From the NCBI RefSeq assembly GCF_022819085.1, contig NZ_JALHAG010000001.1, positions 1,137,395-1,201,394 on the forward strand: a stretch of 64,000 nucleotides of DNA. Direction: 5' to 3'. The DNA is from Planococcus ruber (GTDB taxonomy: Bacteria; Bacillota; Bacilli; Bacillales_A; Planococcaceae). Under the pieces are notes generated by a model. It did not search any database. It had not been told where the DNA came from and saw only the letters and a program-made list of their open reading frames with translations. Shown in pieces: positions 34,808 through 43,508 of this stretch (positions within the stretch are counted from its first letter, which is position 1; the number at the start of each line of letters is the position of its first letter). A program made the translations under genes and the position numbers.

Positions 34808-35752
34808 ATGAAACGAATAATGATCACGGGAGCCCTTGGGCAGATTGGTTCAGAGTTGACCACAAAACTGCGCACAATTTACGGAGCAGACAATGTTTTG
34901 GCGACAGATATCCGCGCAACGAATGATGAGAGCGGCCCTTTTAACGTATTGGATGTCACAGACGGACAAAAGATGCACGATTTGGCAAAAGACTTTGAGG
35001 CGGATACCATCATGCACATGGCGGCTTTGCTGTCAGCGACGGCTGAAGAAAAGCCGCTGCTTGCCTGGAACTTGAATATGGGCGGCCTGGTGAATGCGCT
35101 GGAAGCGGCGCGCGAATTGGATATGCAATTCTTCACGCCAAGCTCCATCGGTGCATTCGGTCCATCAACGCCGAAAAAAAATACGCCGCAAGATACATTG
35201 CAGCGTCCGACCACGATGTACGGGGTCAATAAAGTTTCAGGAGAGCTTCTATGCGATTATTATTTCCAGAAGTTCGGGCTTGATACACGCGGCGTCCGTT
35301 TCCCGGGATTGATTTCTTATGTAGCTCCTCCAGGCGGCGGCACGACCGACTATGCCGTGGACATCTATTATAAGGCAGTCGAGCAGAAGAGCTACGAATC
35401 GTTTATTGCAAAAGGAACGTATATGGACATGATGTATATGCCGGATGCGCTTCAAGCAATCGTCGATTTGATGGAAGCAGACGCTTCGAGATTAGAGCAC
35501 CGCAATGCTTTCAATGTGACGGCCATGAGTTTTGAGCCGGAGCAGATTGCCGCTTCGATCCAAAAGCACATTCCGGATTTCAACATGACTTATCGTGTCG
35601 ACCCGGTTCGCCAAGCGATTGCAGACAGCTGGCCGGACAGCATTGATGCCTCAGCTGCGCAAAAAGAGTGGGGCTTTAAAGCCCAGTACGATCTGGATGC
35701 CATGACGGCAGACATGCTGGAAAAGTTGAAAAAAAAATTCATGCACGCTTAA
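34808..35752 (+). CDS. SDR-type L-threonine 3-dehydrogenase (epimerase-like)
   Basis: 314 residues, extended short-chain dehydrogenase. The NAD loop is [36 protein letters not shown] follows, and the catalytic Tyr-Lys pair is in [34 protein letters not shown] matches the NAD-dependent epimerase-type threonine dehydrogenases. It would oxidise threonine to 2-amino-3-oxobutyrate, the substrate of the Kbl at 29434. GAGAGGAGCACATAAA precedes ATG. An unrelated sugar epimerase is less likely given the PGGGTTDY stretch and nearby kbl. Confidence 0.82.
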   Translation: MKRIMITGALGQIGSELTTKLRTIYGADNVLATDIRATNDESGPFNVLDVTDGQKMHDLAKDFEADTIMHMAALLSATAEEKPLLAWNLNMGGLVNALEAARELDMQFFTPSSIGAFGPSTPKKNTPQDTLQRPTTMYGVNKVSGELLCDYYFQKFGLDTRGVRFPGLISYVAPPGGGTTDYAVDIYYKAVEQKSYESFIAKGTYMDMMYMPDALQAIVDLMEADASRLEHRNAFNVTAMSFEPEQIAASIQKHIPDFNMTYRVDPVRQAIADSWPDSIDASAAQKEWGFKAQYDLDAMTADMLEKLKKKFMHA

Positions 35753-35759
35753 TCGAATA

Positions 35760-35799
35760 AAGAAAATGCCCTTCGCAGCTGCGAAGGGCATTTTCTTTA
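35760..35799. terminator. perfect-palindrome bidirectional terminator
   Basis: AAAGAAAATGCCCTTCGCAG is followed directly by its own complement, with A and T flanks on both sides. It lies between convergent tdh and the YjiH gene. Confidence 0.9.
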
Positions 35800-35801
35800 T
35801 T

Positions 35802-37166
35802 CTAAAACAATAGATGGGCAATTCCTGCAACGATCGGCAATGCGATGATCGTGCGAAGCAAGAAAATGACGACCAAGTCGAAGATATTGACCGGGATTTT
35901 CGATCCAAGGAGCAAACCGCCGACTTCAGACATGTAGATCAATTGAGTCACGGACATCGTCGCAACGACAAAACGGGTCATATCCGATTCAATGCCTTCA
36001 GCCAGAAGGGAAGGCAGGAACATGTCTGCAAAACCGACGACCATCAGTTGAGCCGCTTCAGCCGCTTCAGGAATGCCGAGCAAGTTCAAGTAAGGGACGA
36101 AAGGTGTTCCGAGTACAGAGAAGACAGGTGTATACTCTGCTAAGATCAACGCTACAGTACCGAATGCCATAACGACCGGTGCTACGCCAATCCACATATC
36201 CAAGACGTTTTTAAACCCATCTTTGAAAAATTCTTTGATGGATTTGTTTTCAGATGCTTTCGTTAAGGCATTTTCAACGCCGTGAGAAGCAACGCTGTAT
36301 CCTTCAGGAACTTCTTCTGATTGAGATTCCTGCGGATCGCCATTCATGAAATTGGTCGACTTTTGGGCAAGCGGATAGATGCGCGGCATGATGAGCGCAA
36401 GAACAATGCCTGCCAAAATAACTGTACCGTAATATGGCAAGAAATATTGGCCTAATCCGACCTGCTGGATGACAACGATAGCGAACGTGATGGAAACAAC
36501 GGAAAAAGTCGTTCCGATAATTGCTGCTTCACGCTGCGTATATTTGTTTTGGATATACTGATTATTTGTCAGTAAGACCCCGATCGTTCCATCTCCAACC
36601 CAAGATGCCAATGCATCAATAGAAGAGCGGCCAGGAAGGCGGAAAAGAGGCCGCATAATTTTCACCATCATGGTTCCAAAGAATTCCAGAAGGCCAAAAT
36701 TCATCAGGAGCGGCAAGAACAAACCGGCAAAGAGGAAAATCGTAAATAAGAAAGACAGAAGTCCGTCACCGGATAAGAGCATTCCGCCGGTATTTTCACT
36801 CCAGACAGCTTCAGGTCCGATTTGGAACAAGACCATGACAGCAAAAACTGCACCAAGAATGCGGACAATTGTCCAAAATAAATTTACATTGAATAATTTT
36901 TCGAAAAATGATACCGAGTGATGCTCATTCACTTTTTTTGCAATCGCTGTTATTGAACCAACAGCTGCAATGATCAAAATCCCCATCATAATCCAAGGGA
37001 CAACGGATTCAATGGCACCAGCCATCAGGTTTGCCAACACGGCAATGGTGACCATCCAGACCGTTTCGTCTCCATCTTTTGTTGGAATTGGCACTAAGAA
37101 GAGCAAAATTCCCAACAAGGAAGGAAGCAGGAACAAAATCCAAGTTGAAGCCGAAAACTTTTTCAC
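35802..37166 (-). CDS. YjiH family (nucleoside-recognition domain) membrane protein
   Basis: 454 residues, ten or more helices, with two Gate/nucleoside-recognition-like halves (FGLLEFFGTMMVKIMRPLFR with SSIDALASWVGDGTIGVLLT; VVGFADMFLPSLLAEG with LIYMSEVGGLLLGS). The family is YjiH, of unknown transport function. The start is GTG 37166, about eight bases after AAAAGGGGA; the frame is open to 37205 without a site. It is a single gene with terminators on both sides. Confidence 0.8.
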   Translation of the reverse strand: MKKFSASTWILFLLPSLLGILLFLVPIPTKDGDETVWMVTIAVLANLMAGAIESVVPWIMMGILIIAAVGSITAIAKKVNEHHSVSFFEKLFNVNLFWTIVRILGAVFAVMVLFQIGPEAVWSENTGGMLLSGDGLLSFLFTIFLFAGLFLPLLMNFGLLEFFGTMMVKIMRPLFRLPGRSSIDALASWVGDGTIGVLLTNNQYIQNKYTQREAAIIGTTFSVVSITFAIVVIQQVGLGQYFLPYYGTVILAGIVLALIMPRIYPLAQKSTNFMNGDPQESQSEEVPEGYSVASHGVENALTKASENKSIKEFFKDGFKNVLDMWIGVAPVVMAFGTVALILAEYTPVFSVLGTPFVPYLNLLGIPEAAEAAQLMVVGFADMFLPSLLAEGIESDMTRFVVATMSVTQLIYMSEVGGLLLGSKIPVNIFDLVVIFLLRTIIALPIVAGIAHLLF

Positions 37167-37281
37167 AAATAAATCCCCTTTTCTCTGTGCATGAAAACAC
37201 AACATTAATACTAATTATACAACAATATCCCCAATGAAACCGCTGTATAATCAATGTTTATATTATCTGAAAACAGCACAG

Positions 37282-37322
37282 AAAAATACCCTTATTTTCA
37301 AAAAGAAAATAAGGGTATTTTT
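37282..37322. terminator. bidirectional terminator after bshB2
   Basis: AAAAATACCCTTATTTTC pairs with GAAAATAAGGGTATTTTT around AAAAA. It ends the bshB2 transcript on the minus strand. Confidence 0.85.
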
Positions 37323-37323
37323 G

Positions 37324-38013
37324 TTAAAACGTTTCTTCGAAATCCTGGTCCCAGCGGTAATTATAGAAACGTTCTTTCGTGAGCCAGTTTTCAGTTTCCT
37401 GATCGCCTTGCGCCAATTTGTTTTCCATTTCTTCAAGCATCCATACCGTCTGCGAAATATGGGCTTTCATCGCGCCCATCTTTTGGTCGCGGACAGCTGA
37501 TACATCATGCAGGACGTCCGGAGCGCCGAGAACTTCCAATGTGTTATTGGCAAAAGCGACACAATGGAGTTTCGGACGGTCTTCCATCCGCCGTACGGCA
37601 CGCACAACCGCACGTGCCGTCGCTTCATGGTCCGGATGCACAGAAAGGTTCGGATAGAACGTGATGATCAATGAAGGATTCAGTTCGTTGATCAAGTCGG
37701 TCATCATGCCGACCATTTTTTCGTCGTCTTCAAATTCAACGGTCTTGTCCCGAAGCCCCATCATCCGTAAATCGGTCAACCCCATCGCGTCAGCCGAAGC
37801 CTGCAGTTCTTTTTTGCGGATTTCCGGCAGCGATTCGCGGGTAGCGAAAGGCGGATTGCCTAAATTGCGGCCCATTTCGCCAAGCGTCAGGCAAGCATAA
37901 GTAACCGGGGTGCCGCGTTTAATATGGGTCGAGATGGTCCCGGAAACGCCGAAGGCTTCATCATCCGGGTGAGGGAAAACCACCAATACGTGGCGTTCTT
38001 GTGGAATTGTCAT
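37324..38013 (-). CDS. bshB2: bacillithiol biosynthesis deacetylase BshB2
   Basis: 229 residues, LmbE/PIG-L-like zinc deacetylase. The metal motif is VVFPHPDDEAFGVSGT, followed by LTLGEMGRNLGNPP and YPNLSVHPDHEATARAVVRA with the third His. It deacetylates GlcNAc-malate to GlcN-malate in bacillithiol synthesis; in B. subtilis BshB2 (YojG) is the second such enzyme. AAGGAGGCAGACGAA precedes ATG. It is preceded by yojF, as in Bacillus. Confidence 0.9.
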   Translation of the reverse strand: MTIPQERHVLVVFPHPDDEAFGVSGTISTHIKRGTPVTYACLTLGEMGRNLGNPPFATRESLPEIRKKELQASADAMGLTDLRMMGLRDKTVEFEDDEKMVGMMTDLINELNPSLIITFYPNLSVHPDHEATARAVVRAVRRMEDRPKLHCVAFANNTLEVLGAPDVLHDVSAVRDQKMGAMKAHISQTVWMLEEMENKLAQGDQETENWLTKERFYNYRWDQDFEETF

Positions 38014-38026
38014 TTCGTCTGCCTCC

Positions 38027-38377
38027 TTAATAGCTGAACGGTGTTTCGCTGATTTCAAGCGCTACCGCCAATTTTCCTGATCCGTCGTGGCCAGCCAGCA
38101 ATAATCGGCCGTGCTCGTCTAATTCATAGTGCGTAATGCCTTGGGCGTAAACCCAGCCATGCGGCAGCTTCAATCCGACTCGGTGCGGGCTGTCGCCGAC
38201 CACTTTGCCAAGTTCGTAGTTAATGACGACATTGCGGATAAAAGCTCCGGCATTGAAAAACCCTTCATTAAAATGAGTCGCATAAGAGCCATTCGTCGTT
38301 TCCAGATGCAAATAGACATCTCTATTAGCGAAGGCATCCAAGTGGACTTGCAATTTTTTTACTTCAACTAATTCCAT
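38027..38377 (-). CDS. yojF: YojF family protein (DUF1806)
   Basis: 116 residues. The whole sequence fits the YojF/DUF1806 family: KKLQVHLDAFANRDVYLHLE, GSYATHFNEGFFNAGAFIRN, KLPHGWVYAQGITHYE. Function is unknown, but it is constantly paired with bshB2, which follows 13 bp later. GAGGAG lies eight bases before ATG 38377. Confidence 0.88.
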   Translation of the reverse strand: MELVEVKKLQVHLDAFANRDVYLHLETTNGSYATHFNEGFFNAGAFIRNVVINYELGKVVGDSPHRVGLKLPHGWVYAQGITHYELDEHGRLLLAGHDGSGKLAVALEISETPFSY

Positions 38378-38515
38378 TTCTTTCACTCCTCAGACATTCC
38401 GTATTCTTTTAGTATAGGGAATTAGGGGCAAGAATGCGATTAGGATGCTTTACGGAAACCGAAATAATGCTATCATAATGAATGAAAGAATTTTCGAACA
38501 AAAGGGATGGCTAAA

Positions 38516-39379
38516 TTGGGAATTATATGGAGATTTGTGTTTTCGCTGCTTGGGATCGTTTTAATCAGCGGTTTCCCCGTACTTATCGGGGGATTGATGG
38601 AAGGCGAACTGAGATTGAGCGAGTATCTTTCGTCGCTTCAAGGCGTACTGAAAGAAATTTGGCCGCTGCAGGAGTTTTCTGTGATGAATCTGCGGACGGG
38701 ACGGGAAATGTTCTTATTTCCAACGATTGCCGAATACATACTTTATTCTTTGCAAATTTTGTTTTTAGCATTTGCGGCAGCGGCAGCTTTTGCTCTCGCA
38801 TTTACTGTGTTGACAATGCTGTTATCGGAAAAGGCCCGAGAGCGGGTAAAGCTCTTTTTGTACTTTCTGGAGTCGCTTCCGGATCTGCTCATCATCATGG
38901 CAGCTCAGCTCGGCATCATTTTCATCTATTTAAAAACGGATGTCTTAATCTCTAAGATTGCGGTAGTAGGCGGCGACCGGATCTATTGGCTTCCGGTTCT
39001 CTGTTTGGCGATATTGCCGATGATCCAGCTTTACCGGCTGTGCATGCTGACTTTCCAGGAAGAAGAACGGCAAATGTATGTTGAACTTGCACGGTCGCTC
39101 GGTTTTTCGAAAGTTTTCATCGTATGGATCCATATGTTCCGGAATGCGATCATTTCGGTATTTTTCCAATCCAAGAAAACGATTTGGTTTATGTTGTCGA
39201 ATCTGTTTGTCTTAGAATTGATGTTCAATATGCCGGGTATTATGCTGTTCATGCGCGACAATATGTCGCCTGAAGTGTTCCTCGTGGCGATTTTCAGCTT
39301 TTTCTTGCCGATGTTTCTTCTCTACAGCGTAGGCGAGTGGTTTTTCCTCCGCCATTTCCGTGGAAAGGAAGTGGCGTAA
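38516..39379 (+). CDS. ABC transporter permease, peptide (DppB/OppB) type
   Basis: About 287 residues, six helices. TIAEYILYSLQILFLAFAAA starts the BPD_transp_1 domain, and the EAA loop is YVELARSLGFSKVFIVWIHM. The family normally forms a heterodimer with the next gene product. No ATPase or binding-protein gene adjoins it, so the substrate is unknown. TTG 38516 is favoured, nine bases after AAAGGG; the ATG at 38507 abuts that site. Confidence 0.75.
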   Translation: MGIIWRFVFSLLGIVLISGFPVLIGGLMEGELRLSEYLSSLQGVLKEIWPLQEFSVMNLRTGREMFLFPTIAEYILYSLQILFLAFAAAAAFALAFTVLTMLLSEKARERVKLFLYFLESLPDLLIIMAAQLGIIFIYLKTDVLISKIAVVGGDRIYWLPVLCLAILPMIQLYRLCMLTFQEEERQMYVELARSLGFSKVFIVWIHMFRNAIISVFFQSKKTIWFMLSNLFVLELMFNMPGIMLFMRDNMSPEVFLVAIFSFFLPMFLLYSVGEWFFLRHFRGKEVA

Positions 39380-40390
39380 ATGTGGAAGCAGCCTTATTTT
39401 GCCATTGGCTTCAGCCTAATGGCTTTGCTCCTTTTCGGAAGCTTTGCCTTTGAATGGATTTTTGGCAATGTGCCAAAGCAAATCTTTTTTATCGAAGAAA
39501 ATGGACGGGCCGTGGAAGGGCCGCCGATTTCGCCGAAATGGGAATTTCCGCTTGGAACCGACCAGTATGGCTATGACCTCTTTGGCAAAATCATGCTTGG
39601 CGGAAAATACACCATTATCGCTGCACTCGCAGTCGCTGCAATTCGAATGCTAATTGCCGTGCCGTTCGGCTATTTGCTTGGGACTTACCTGCAAAAGCAT
39701 CGTGCATGGATTGGCGGACTTGCCGATTCGCTTCACTACATCCCTTTGACTTTATTTGCGGCTTATGTACTGTATCCCGTTCTTTGGATGCCGCCGGAAG
39801 GATTTGCAAATGGAGTGTGGGAGCGCATCGCGATCCAAGTTGTCTTAATGTCATTATTGACGATGCCGGTCGTGGCTGTATTAGTAGGGAACGAAGCGGC
39901 GCTTCTATACCGCAAAGAATACGTTCTCGCTTCCCGTGTATTGGGAGCAGGGCGTTTCCGGATTATCCGAAAGCACCTGTATCCGCAAATGCGTGAAAAA
40001 CTGGCGGTTCTGTACGGCCAACAGGTGATGGAGACTTTTATCGTGATGGCTCACCTCAGTTTGCTGAATTTATTCCTCGGCGGGACAAAAGTCAGCTACG
40101 ATCCGTTGTTCGGCGATCCGCCCATGTCCATTTCATATGAATGGGCAGGACTGTTCGGTTCAACTTTCCGTTATCTCCAAGGGGCGCCGTGGCTGCCTTT
40201 ATATCCGGTCTTTTTTATTGCCCTGGCAATATTGTCCGTCTCTTTCATGATGGAAGGATATTTGCGTTCGAAAAACCCTCAGGTGAAAAAGCGCAAAGGT
40301 ATCGCTTCGCCATCAGAAAACATCGTGGAATGGAATAAAGAACAATTGCGGGAGAAAATGATCCGTTTAAAAAACCCTCACGATTTGTGA
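39380..40390 (+). CDS. ABC transporter permease, peptide (DppC/OppC) type
   Basis: 336 residues. PPISPKWEFPLGTDQYGYDLFGKIM is the typical OppC/DppC opening (HPLGTDxxGRDxxSRxx) in altered form, with Tyr for the usual Arg. YVLASRVLGAGRFRIIRKHL is the EAA loop. The start abuts the TAA of the first permease, so the two are translationally linked. The tail after the last helix is long and basic (KKRKGIASPSENIVEW). The last codons lie in a terminator and overlap the convergent gene by 13 bases. Confidence 0.78.
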   Translation: MWKQPYFAIGFSLMALLLFGSFAFEWIFGNVPKQIFFIEENGRAVEGPPISPKWEFPLGTDQYGYDLFGKIMLGGKYTIIAALAVAAIRMLIAVPFGYLLGTYLQKHRAWIGGLADSLHYIPLTLFAAYVLYPVLWMPPEGFANGVWERIAIQVVLMSLLTMPVVAVLVGNEAALLYRKEYVLASRVLGAGRFRIIRKHLYPQMREKLAVLYGQQVMETFIVMAHLSLLNLFLGGTKVSYDPLFGDPPMSISYEWAGLFGSTFRYLQGAPWLPLYPVFFIALAILSVSFMMEGYLRSKNPQVKKRKGIASPSENIVEWNKEQLREKMIRLKNPHDL

Positions 40391-40402
40391 GGGTTTTGTT
40401 TT
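40369..40402. terminator. shared terminator inside two overlapping gene ends
   Basis: AAAACCCTCAC-GATTT-GTGAGGGTTTT with T/A flanks on both sides. The stem encodes the last codons of the permease on one strand and of the HAAS protein on the other. Confidence 0.82.
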
Positions 40403-41139
40403 TTATTCTGCCAATAAAGAATAAGGACTACAACGGCCATGCCAAGGTAGAGGCCGCTTGCGCTAATGATCAGCTCTGTCGTTTCATTGTATTGAAAGAA
40501 CTGCAGAATGAAATCCGGACCGAATAGAAACAGCGGAAGGATAATAGTAATCCACGTTTTTGTCCAGATGGCACCTGCGATGAAAACTAGAGCTCCAAGC
40601 GCTGCAATGACCCACATCGTTTCGCGAGAAGGTATATAGAAAGGCTCAAAGAAAAAGATGTCTATGAAAAGAACCGCCGCTAATGAAAGGGTGGTGATGA
40701 TTTGAATAGCGATAAAAATCGATAGCTCTTTTTTCGTCGAATAGTTAGCCGCACTCATTTTCCGGAAGTAATAAATATAAGCACCGATGCTCAAAAGCGC
40801 AATAGCCGGGTAAGCAACGAGCTTCAGCAAGGAAAAACTTAAATCGCCGCGAATAGCTGAACCGGTGATGAAATAAGCGATAAGCAGCAGTATGAACATA
40901 GGGGCCAATCTCGTTAAACCGAAATAATCGGTTTTCATTTCGTTGCGGATGGTCTCCAAGTAAGTTTTGGGAGATCCGCCAGTGACGCTGTCTACTGTTT
41001 TTCCACGGCTTTCGGCATCTTCCAAATGGCCCCGCAATTCTTCCGCAATCTCATTGATTTCGTGGTCGTTCTTTCCGGAAGTCATCAAATACATCCGCAA
41101 ATTCGCAATGAACTCTTCGCTTTCCCTTGATAACGCCAT
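40378..41139 (-). CDS. HAAS-domain membrane protein paired with PadR regulator
   Basis: 253 residues. The N-terminal helical domain (SEEFIANLRMYLMTSGKNDH, ELRGHLEDAESRG, GSPKTYLETIRNEM) looks like the HAAS sensing domain usually found next to PadR regulators. Six hydrophobic helices follow. The start is the ATG overlapping the padR stop (TAATG), with AAAGGAGGAAAAC upstream. It is probably a membrane sensor or target controlled by the PadR protein; the ligand is unknown. Confidence 0.72.
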   Translation of the reverse strand: MALSRESEEFIANLRMYLMTSGKNDHEINEIAEELRGHLEDAESRGKTVDSVTGGSPKTYLETIRNEMKTDYFGLTRLAPMFILLLIAYFITGSAIRGDLSFSLLKLVAYPAIALLSIGAYIYYFRKMSAANYSTKKELSIFIAIQIITTLSLAAVLFIDIFFFEPFYIPSRETMWVIAALGALVFIAGAIWTKTWITIILPLFLFGPDFILQFFQYNETTELIISASGLYLGMAVVVLILYWQNKKQNPHKS

Positions 41140-41462
41140 TAGTTTTCCTCCTTTACAAGTCGGTTGACAGAATGGGATAAGCTTTCCCAACGTTCTTTGA
41201 ACTGTTCATATTCTTCTTCGCCTAACGGGGTGAGGGTGTAGTATTTCCTTTTCGGGCCGCTCGGCGATTCTTTCATGACCGACCGGACAAACCCATCTTT
41301 TTGCAGGCGCATCAGCACCGGATAAATACTGCCTTCGCTGACCATCCGAAAACCGTAGATCTCCAATTTTTCGATCATTTCATATCCGTAAGTTTCGCCT
41401 TTATGGATAATGCCGAGCAGACACCCGTCAAGTATTCCTTTTAGCATCTGGCTGGATGACAT
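41139..41462 (-). CDS. PadR family transcriptional regulator
   Basis: 107 residues, winged helix. QMLKGILDGCLLGIIHKGET, YGYEMIEKLEIYGFRMVSEGSIYPVLMRLQKDGFV and the wing ESPSGPKRKYYTLTPLGEEEY are classic PadR. AGAGGAG precedes ATG 41462. It overlaps the HAAS gene by one base. The upstream region carries repeated AAGATAG sites suited to self-repression. Confidence 0.9.
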   Translation of the reverse strand: MSSSQMLKGILDGCLLGIIHKGETYGYEMIEKLEIYGFRMVSEGSIYPVLMRLQKDGFVRSVMKESPSGPKRKYYTLTPLGEEEYEQFKERWESLSHSVNRLVKEEN

Positions 41463-41493
41463 ATACGTGCTCCTCTCTGGTAGCTCGCAAAGC

Positions 41494-41579
41494 AAGATAG
41501 TGGATTGCGGAGGTGCTACTTTGTAATACAAGATAGCATTTAAAAGAGGAGTCGTCAACTAGTTTGTTATGCAAGATAG
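41494..41579 (-). promoter_or_regulatory. candidate PadR operators upstream of padR
   Basis: AAGATAG occurs at 41494, 41530 and 41573. The middle copy is part of a 23-bp imperfect palindrome, GCTACTTTGTA-A-TACAAGATAGC (41515-41537). PadR proteins usually bind such dyads at their own promoters; binding here is inferred. Confidence 0.5.
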
Positions 41580-41664
41580 CATGCCGTGTTGAAAAAAGGA
41601 AATTTAACTGGGTCTGTCGAAAAAATTAACGGGGGAAAGCTCACCAAATGAGGAGGGACAGCAA

Positions 41665-42549
41665 ATGCTCGAAATGAAGAAGATGTCTGAGTGTTCAATG
41701 GATGAAAAAGTCGAAGCCTGGAATAAGGGATTTGAAGGCTATTACTTTAATATGGATACAACGGCAGAAGCATTTGAAAAAAGAGGGGCAATGGAAGACT
41801 TGGATGAAGAATTGTCCATCGCCGCATTTGATGGCGGCAAGCCGGTAGGCATCGTCCGAAACGGGCTTCGCGAAAATGCCGGAAGAAAAGTATCATGGAA
41901 CGGCGGTACAGGTGTGGCAAAATCCGTTCGCGGGCAAGGCGTTGGAAAACGCATGATGGAAAAGACGATTGAGCAGCTGAAGGGTGCAGGAGTTGAGTTA
42001 GCGACGCTTGAAGCTGTCAATGAAAATAAAGCGGCAATCGAACTTTACCGGAAGATGGGATATGAAGTAGTGGATGAAGTGGACTTTATGCAACTGAAAG
42101 GGAAAGTGGCAAAGCACCCGCAAGAACGAGAATCCGCACAAGCAATCATCATTAAACCGGCCCGTCCGGAAAATGCCGGTAGCCTGGATTTCTATCGCCA
42201 TGATTTTACGTGGCAAACGCAATGGCAAAGCGTCAAAGACGGAGAGGCGCTGATTGCTTATGATGTGGATGGCAAAGCGGTGGGCTATGCCTATTTCCGG
42301 AAAGCTAAGGATGATAATGGCCAGCATATCGCGACAACGCTTTATCAATGTGCAGCGGATCCGTCGGCTGCAGATCCAAAGTCCGTGACTGCCCGTTTGA
42401 TCTCCGAAGTTTTTGAAAACTTCTCCGGAGAAATCAATCGCGTAGCAGTGAATATTCCGGTGGAAATGAACAAATTCACCCATCAAGTTTTGTCAGAAAC
42501 AGGCTTTCAAGTGACGACGAAGCAAGTGATGATGGCAAAAGAATTATAA
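41665..42549 (+). CDS. GNAT family N-acetyltransferase
   Basis: 294 residues. The first half has a clear GNAT core: IAAFDGGKPVGIVRNGL, GGTGVAKSVRGQGVGKRMMEKTI (motif A, residues about 87-109) and LEAVNENKAAIELYRKMGYE. The second half (FTWQTQWQSVKDGEALIAYD) looks like a degenerate second GNAT domain. The acceptor is unknown. GAGGAGGGACAGCAA precedes ATG. Confidence 0.82.
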   Translation: MLEMKKMSECSMDEKVEAWNKGFEGYYFNMDTTAEAFEKRGAMEDLDEELSIAAFDGGKPVGIVRNGLRENAGRKVSWNGGTGVAKSVRGQGVGKRMMEKTIEQLKGAGVELATLEAVNENKAAIELYRKMGYEVVDEVDFMQLKGKVAKHPQERESAQAIIIKPARPENAGSLDFYRHDFTWQTQWQSVKDGEALIAYDVDGKAVGYAYFRKAKDDNGQHIATTLYQCAADPSAADPKSVTARLISEVFENFSGEINRVAVNIPVEMNKFTHQVLSETGFQVTTKQVMMAKEL

Positions 42550-42566
42550 AGTGCAGAAAAAAATAA

Positions 42567-42607
42567 AAGCCGAAAGAGAAAAGCGGTGCTCTCCTCTTTC
42601 GGCTTCA
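42567..42607. terminator. terminator between GNAT and pdxK genes
   Basis: AAGCCGAAAGAG pairs with CTCTTTCGGCTT. The minus-strand side runs into TTTTATTTTTTT, so it mainly ends the pdxK transcript. Confidence 0.8.
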
Positions 42608-42614
42608 TTTATGA

Positions 42615-43451
42615 TTAAAGTTCAGTCACGACAACTTCAGGTTTCGGGAATTTGTTGGCAGCGCCGTGCATAACCGGCCCCACATATTCATTCAGTTTCC
42701 AGCCATGCTCAATGGCTGAAGAAACGAAGATCTTCGCATTTAATACGGCATCTTTCACCGATTGCCCATTCGCCAAATTAGCAGTAATCGAAGCGGCGAA
42801 TGTACAGCCCGCACCGTGGTTGTAAGTCGTCTCAGTTTTTTCGGCTGTCAGCAAATAATGCTTTTTGCCATCGTATAGAAGATCGGCCGCTTTTTCATGC
42901 TGCAGTTGCTTGCCGCCTTTGATGACGACGAACTGTGCACCATGTGCATGAATTTTTTCAGCTGCTGCTTGAAGGTCTTCGACTGTGCGAAGCGTGCCCA
43001 TACCGGACAATTGGCCAGCTTCAACCAAGTTTGGCGTCACCACTTTCGCATTCGGAAGCAAATGCTGGATCATGGCATCGACATTTTCAGGGAAGAGCAC
43101 TTCGTCTTCGCCTTTGCATGCCATGACCGGATCGATGACAACGTCTTTCAAGCCAGAGTCTTTAATGGCTTTGCCGGCCATTTCGATAATGTCGACTGTC
43201 GGCAGCATGCCGGTTTTCAATGCATCCACCCCTGTAGAAAAAGCGGTCTGCAATTGAGCATGCAGCGTTTCAACCGGAATCGGATGGATGCCGTGGCTCC
43301 AGCCATTATTTGGGTCCATTGTGACAATGACGGTCAACGCGTTCATACCGTATGTGCCATGTTCCTGGAAAGTTTTCAAGTCTGCTTGTATGCCGGCTCC
43401 ACCGGAAGTATCCGATCCAGCGATCGTTAAAGTCTTTTTCAATGACATCAT
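42615..43451 (-). CDS. pdxK: pyridoxine/pyridoxal/pyridoxamine kinase (ThiD-like)
   Basis: About 278 residues, ribokinase-like. TIAGSDTSGGAGIQADLKTF, YGMNALTVIVTMDPNNGW, VIDPVMACKGEDEVLFPENV and the anion-hole Cys loop TYNHGAGCTFAASITANLA match the Bacillus PdxK subtype (formerly called a second ThiD). It phosphorylates vitamin B6 vitamers. No thiamine genes are nearby, which supports pdxK over thiD. AAAGGAG precedes two adjacent ATG codons (43451 and 43448). Confidence 0.88.
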   Translation of the reverse strand: MMSLKKTLTIAGSDTSGGAGIQADLKTFQEHGTYGMNALTVIVTMDPNNGWSHGIHPIPVETLHAQLQTAFSTGVDALKTGMLPTVDIIEMAGKAIKDSGLKDVVIDPVMACKGEDEVLFPENVDAMIQHLLPNAKVVTPNLVEAGQLSGMGTLRTVEDLQAAAEKIHAHGAQFVVIKGGKQLQHEKAADLLYDGKKHYLLTAEKTETTYNHGAGCTFAASITANLANGQSVKDAVLNAKIFVSSAIEHGWKLNEYVGPVMHGAANKFPKPEVVVTEL

Positions 43452-43508
43452 CAAAACTCCTTTTAAATGGATTCGTTTATCACTTTATTTTAACAAATGG
43501 CGAAACAT

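Noticed and set aside
42615-43451. ThiD hydroxymethylpyrimidine kinase
   Set aside because: The sequence follows the Bacillus PdxK subtype and there are no thiamine genes or TPP riboswitch nearby.
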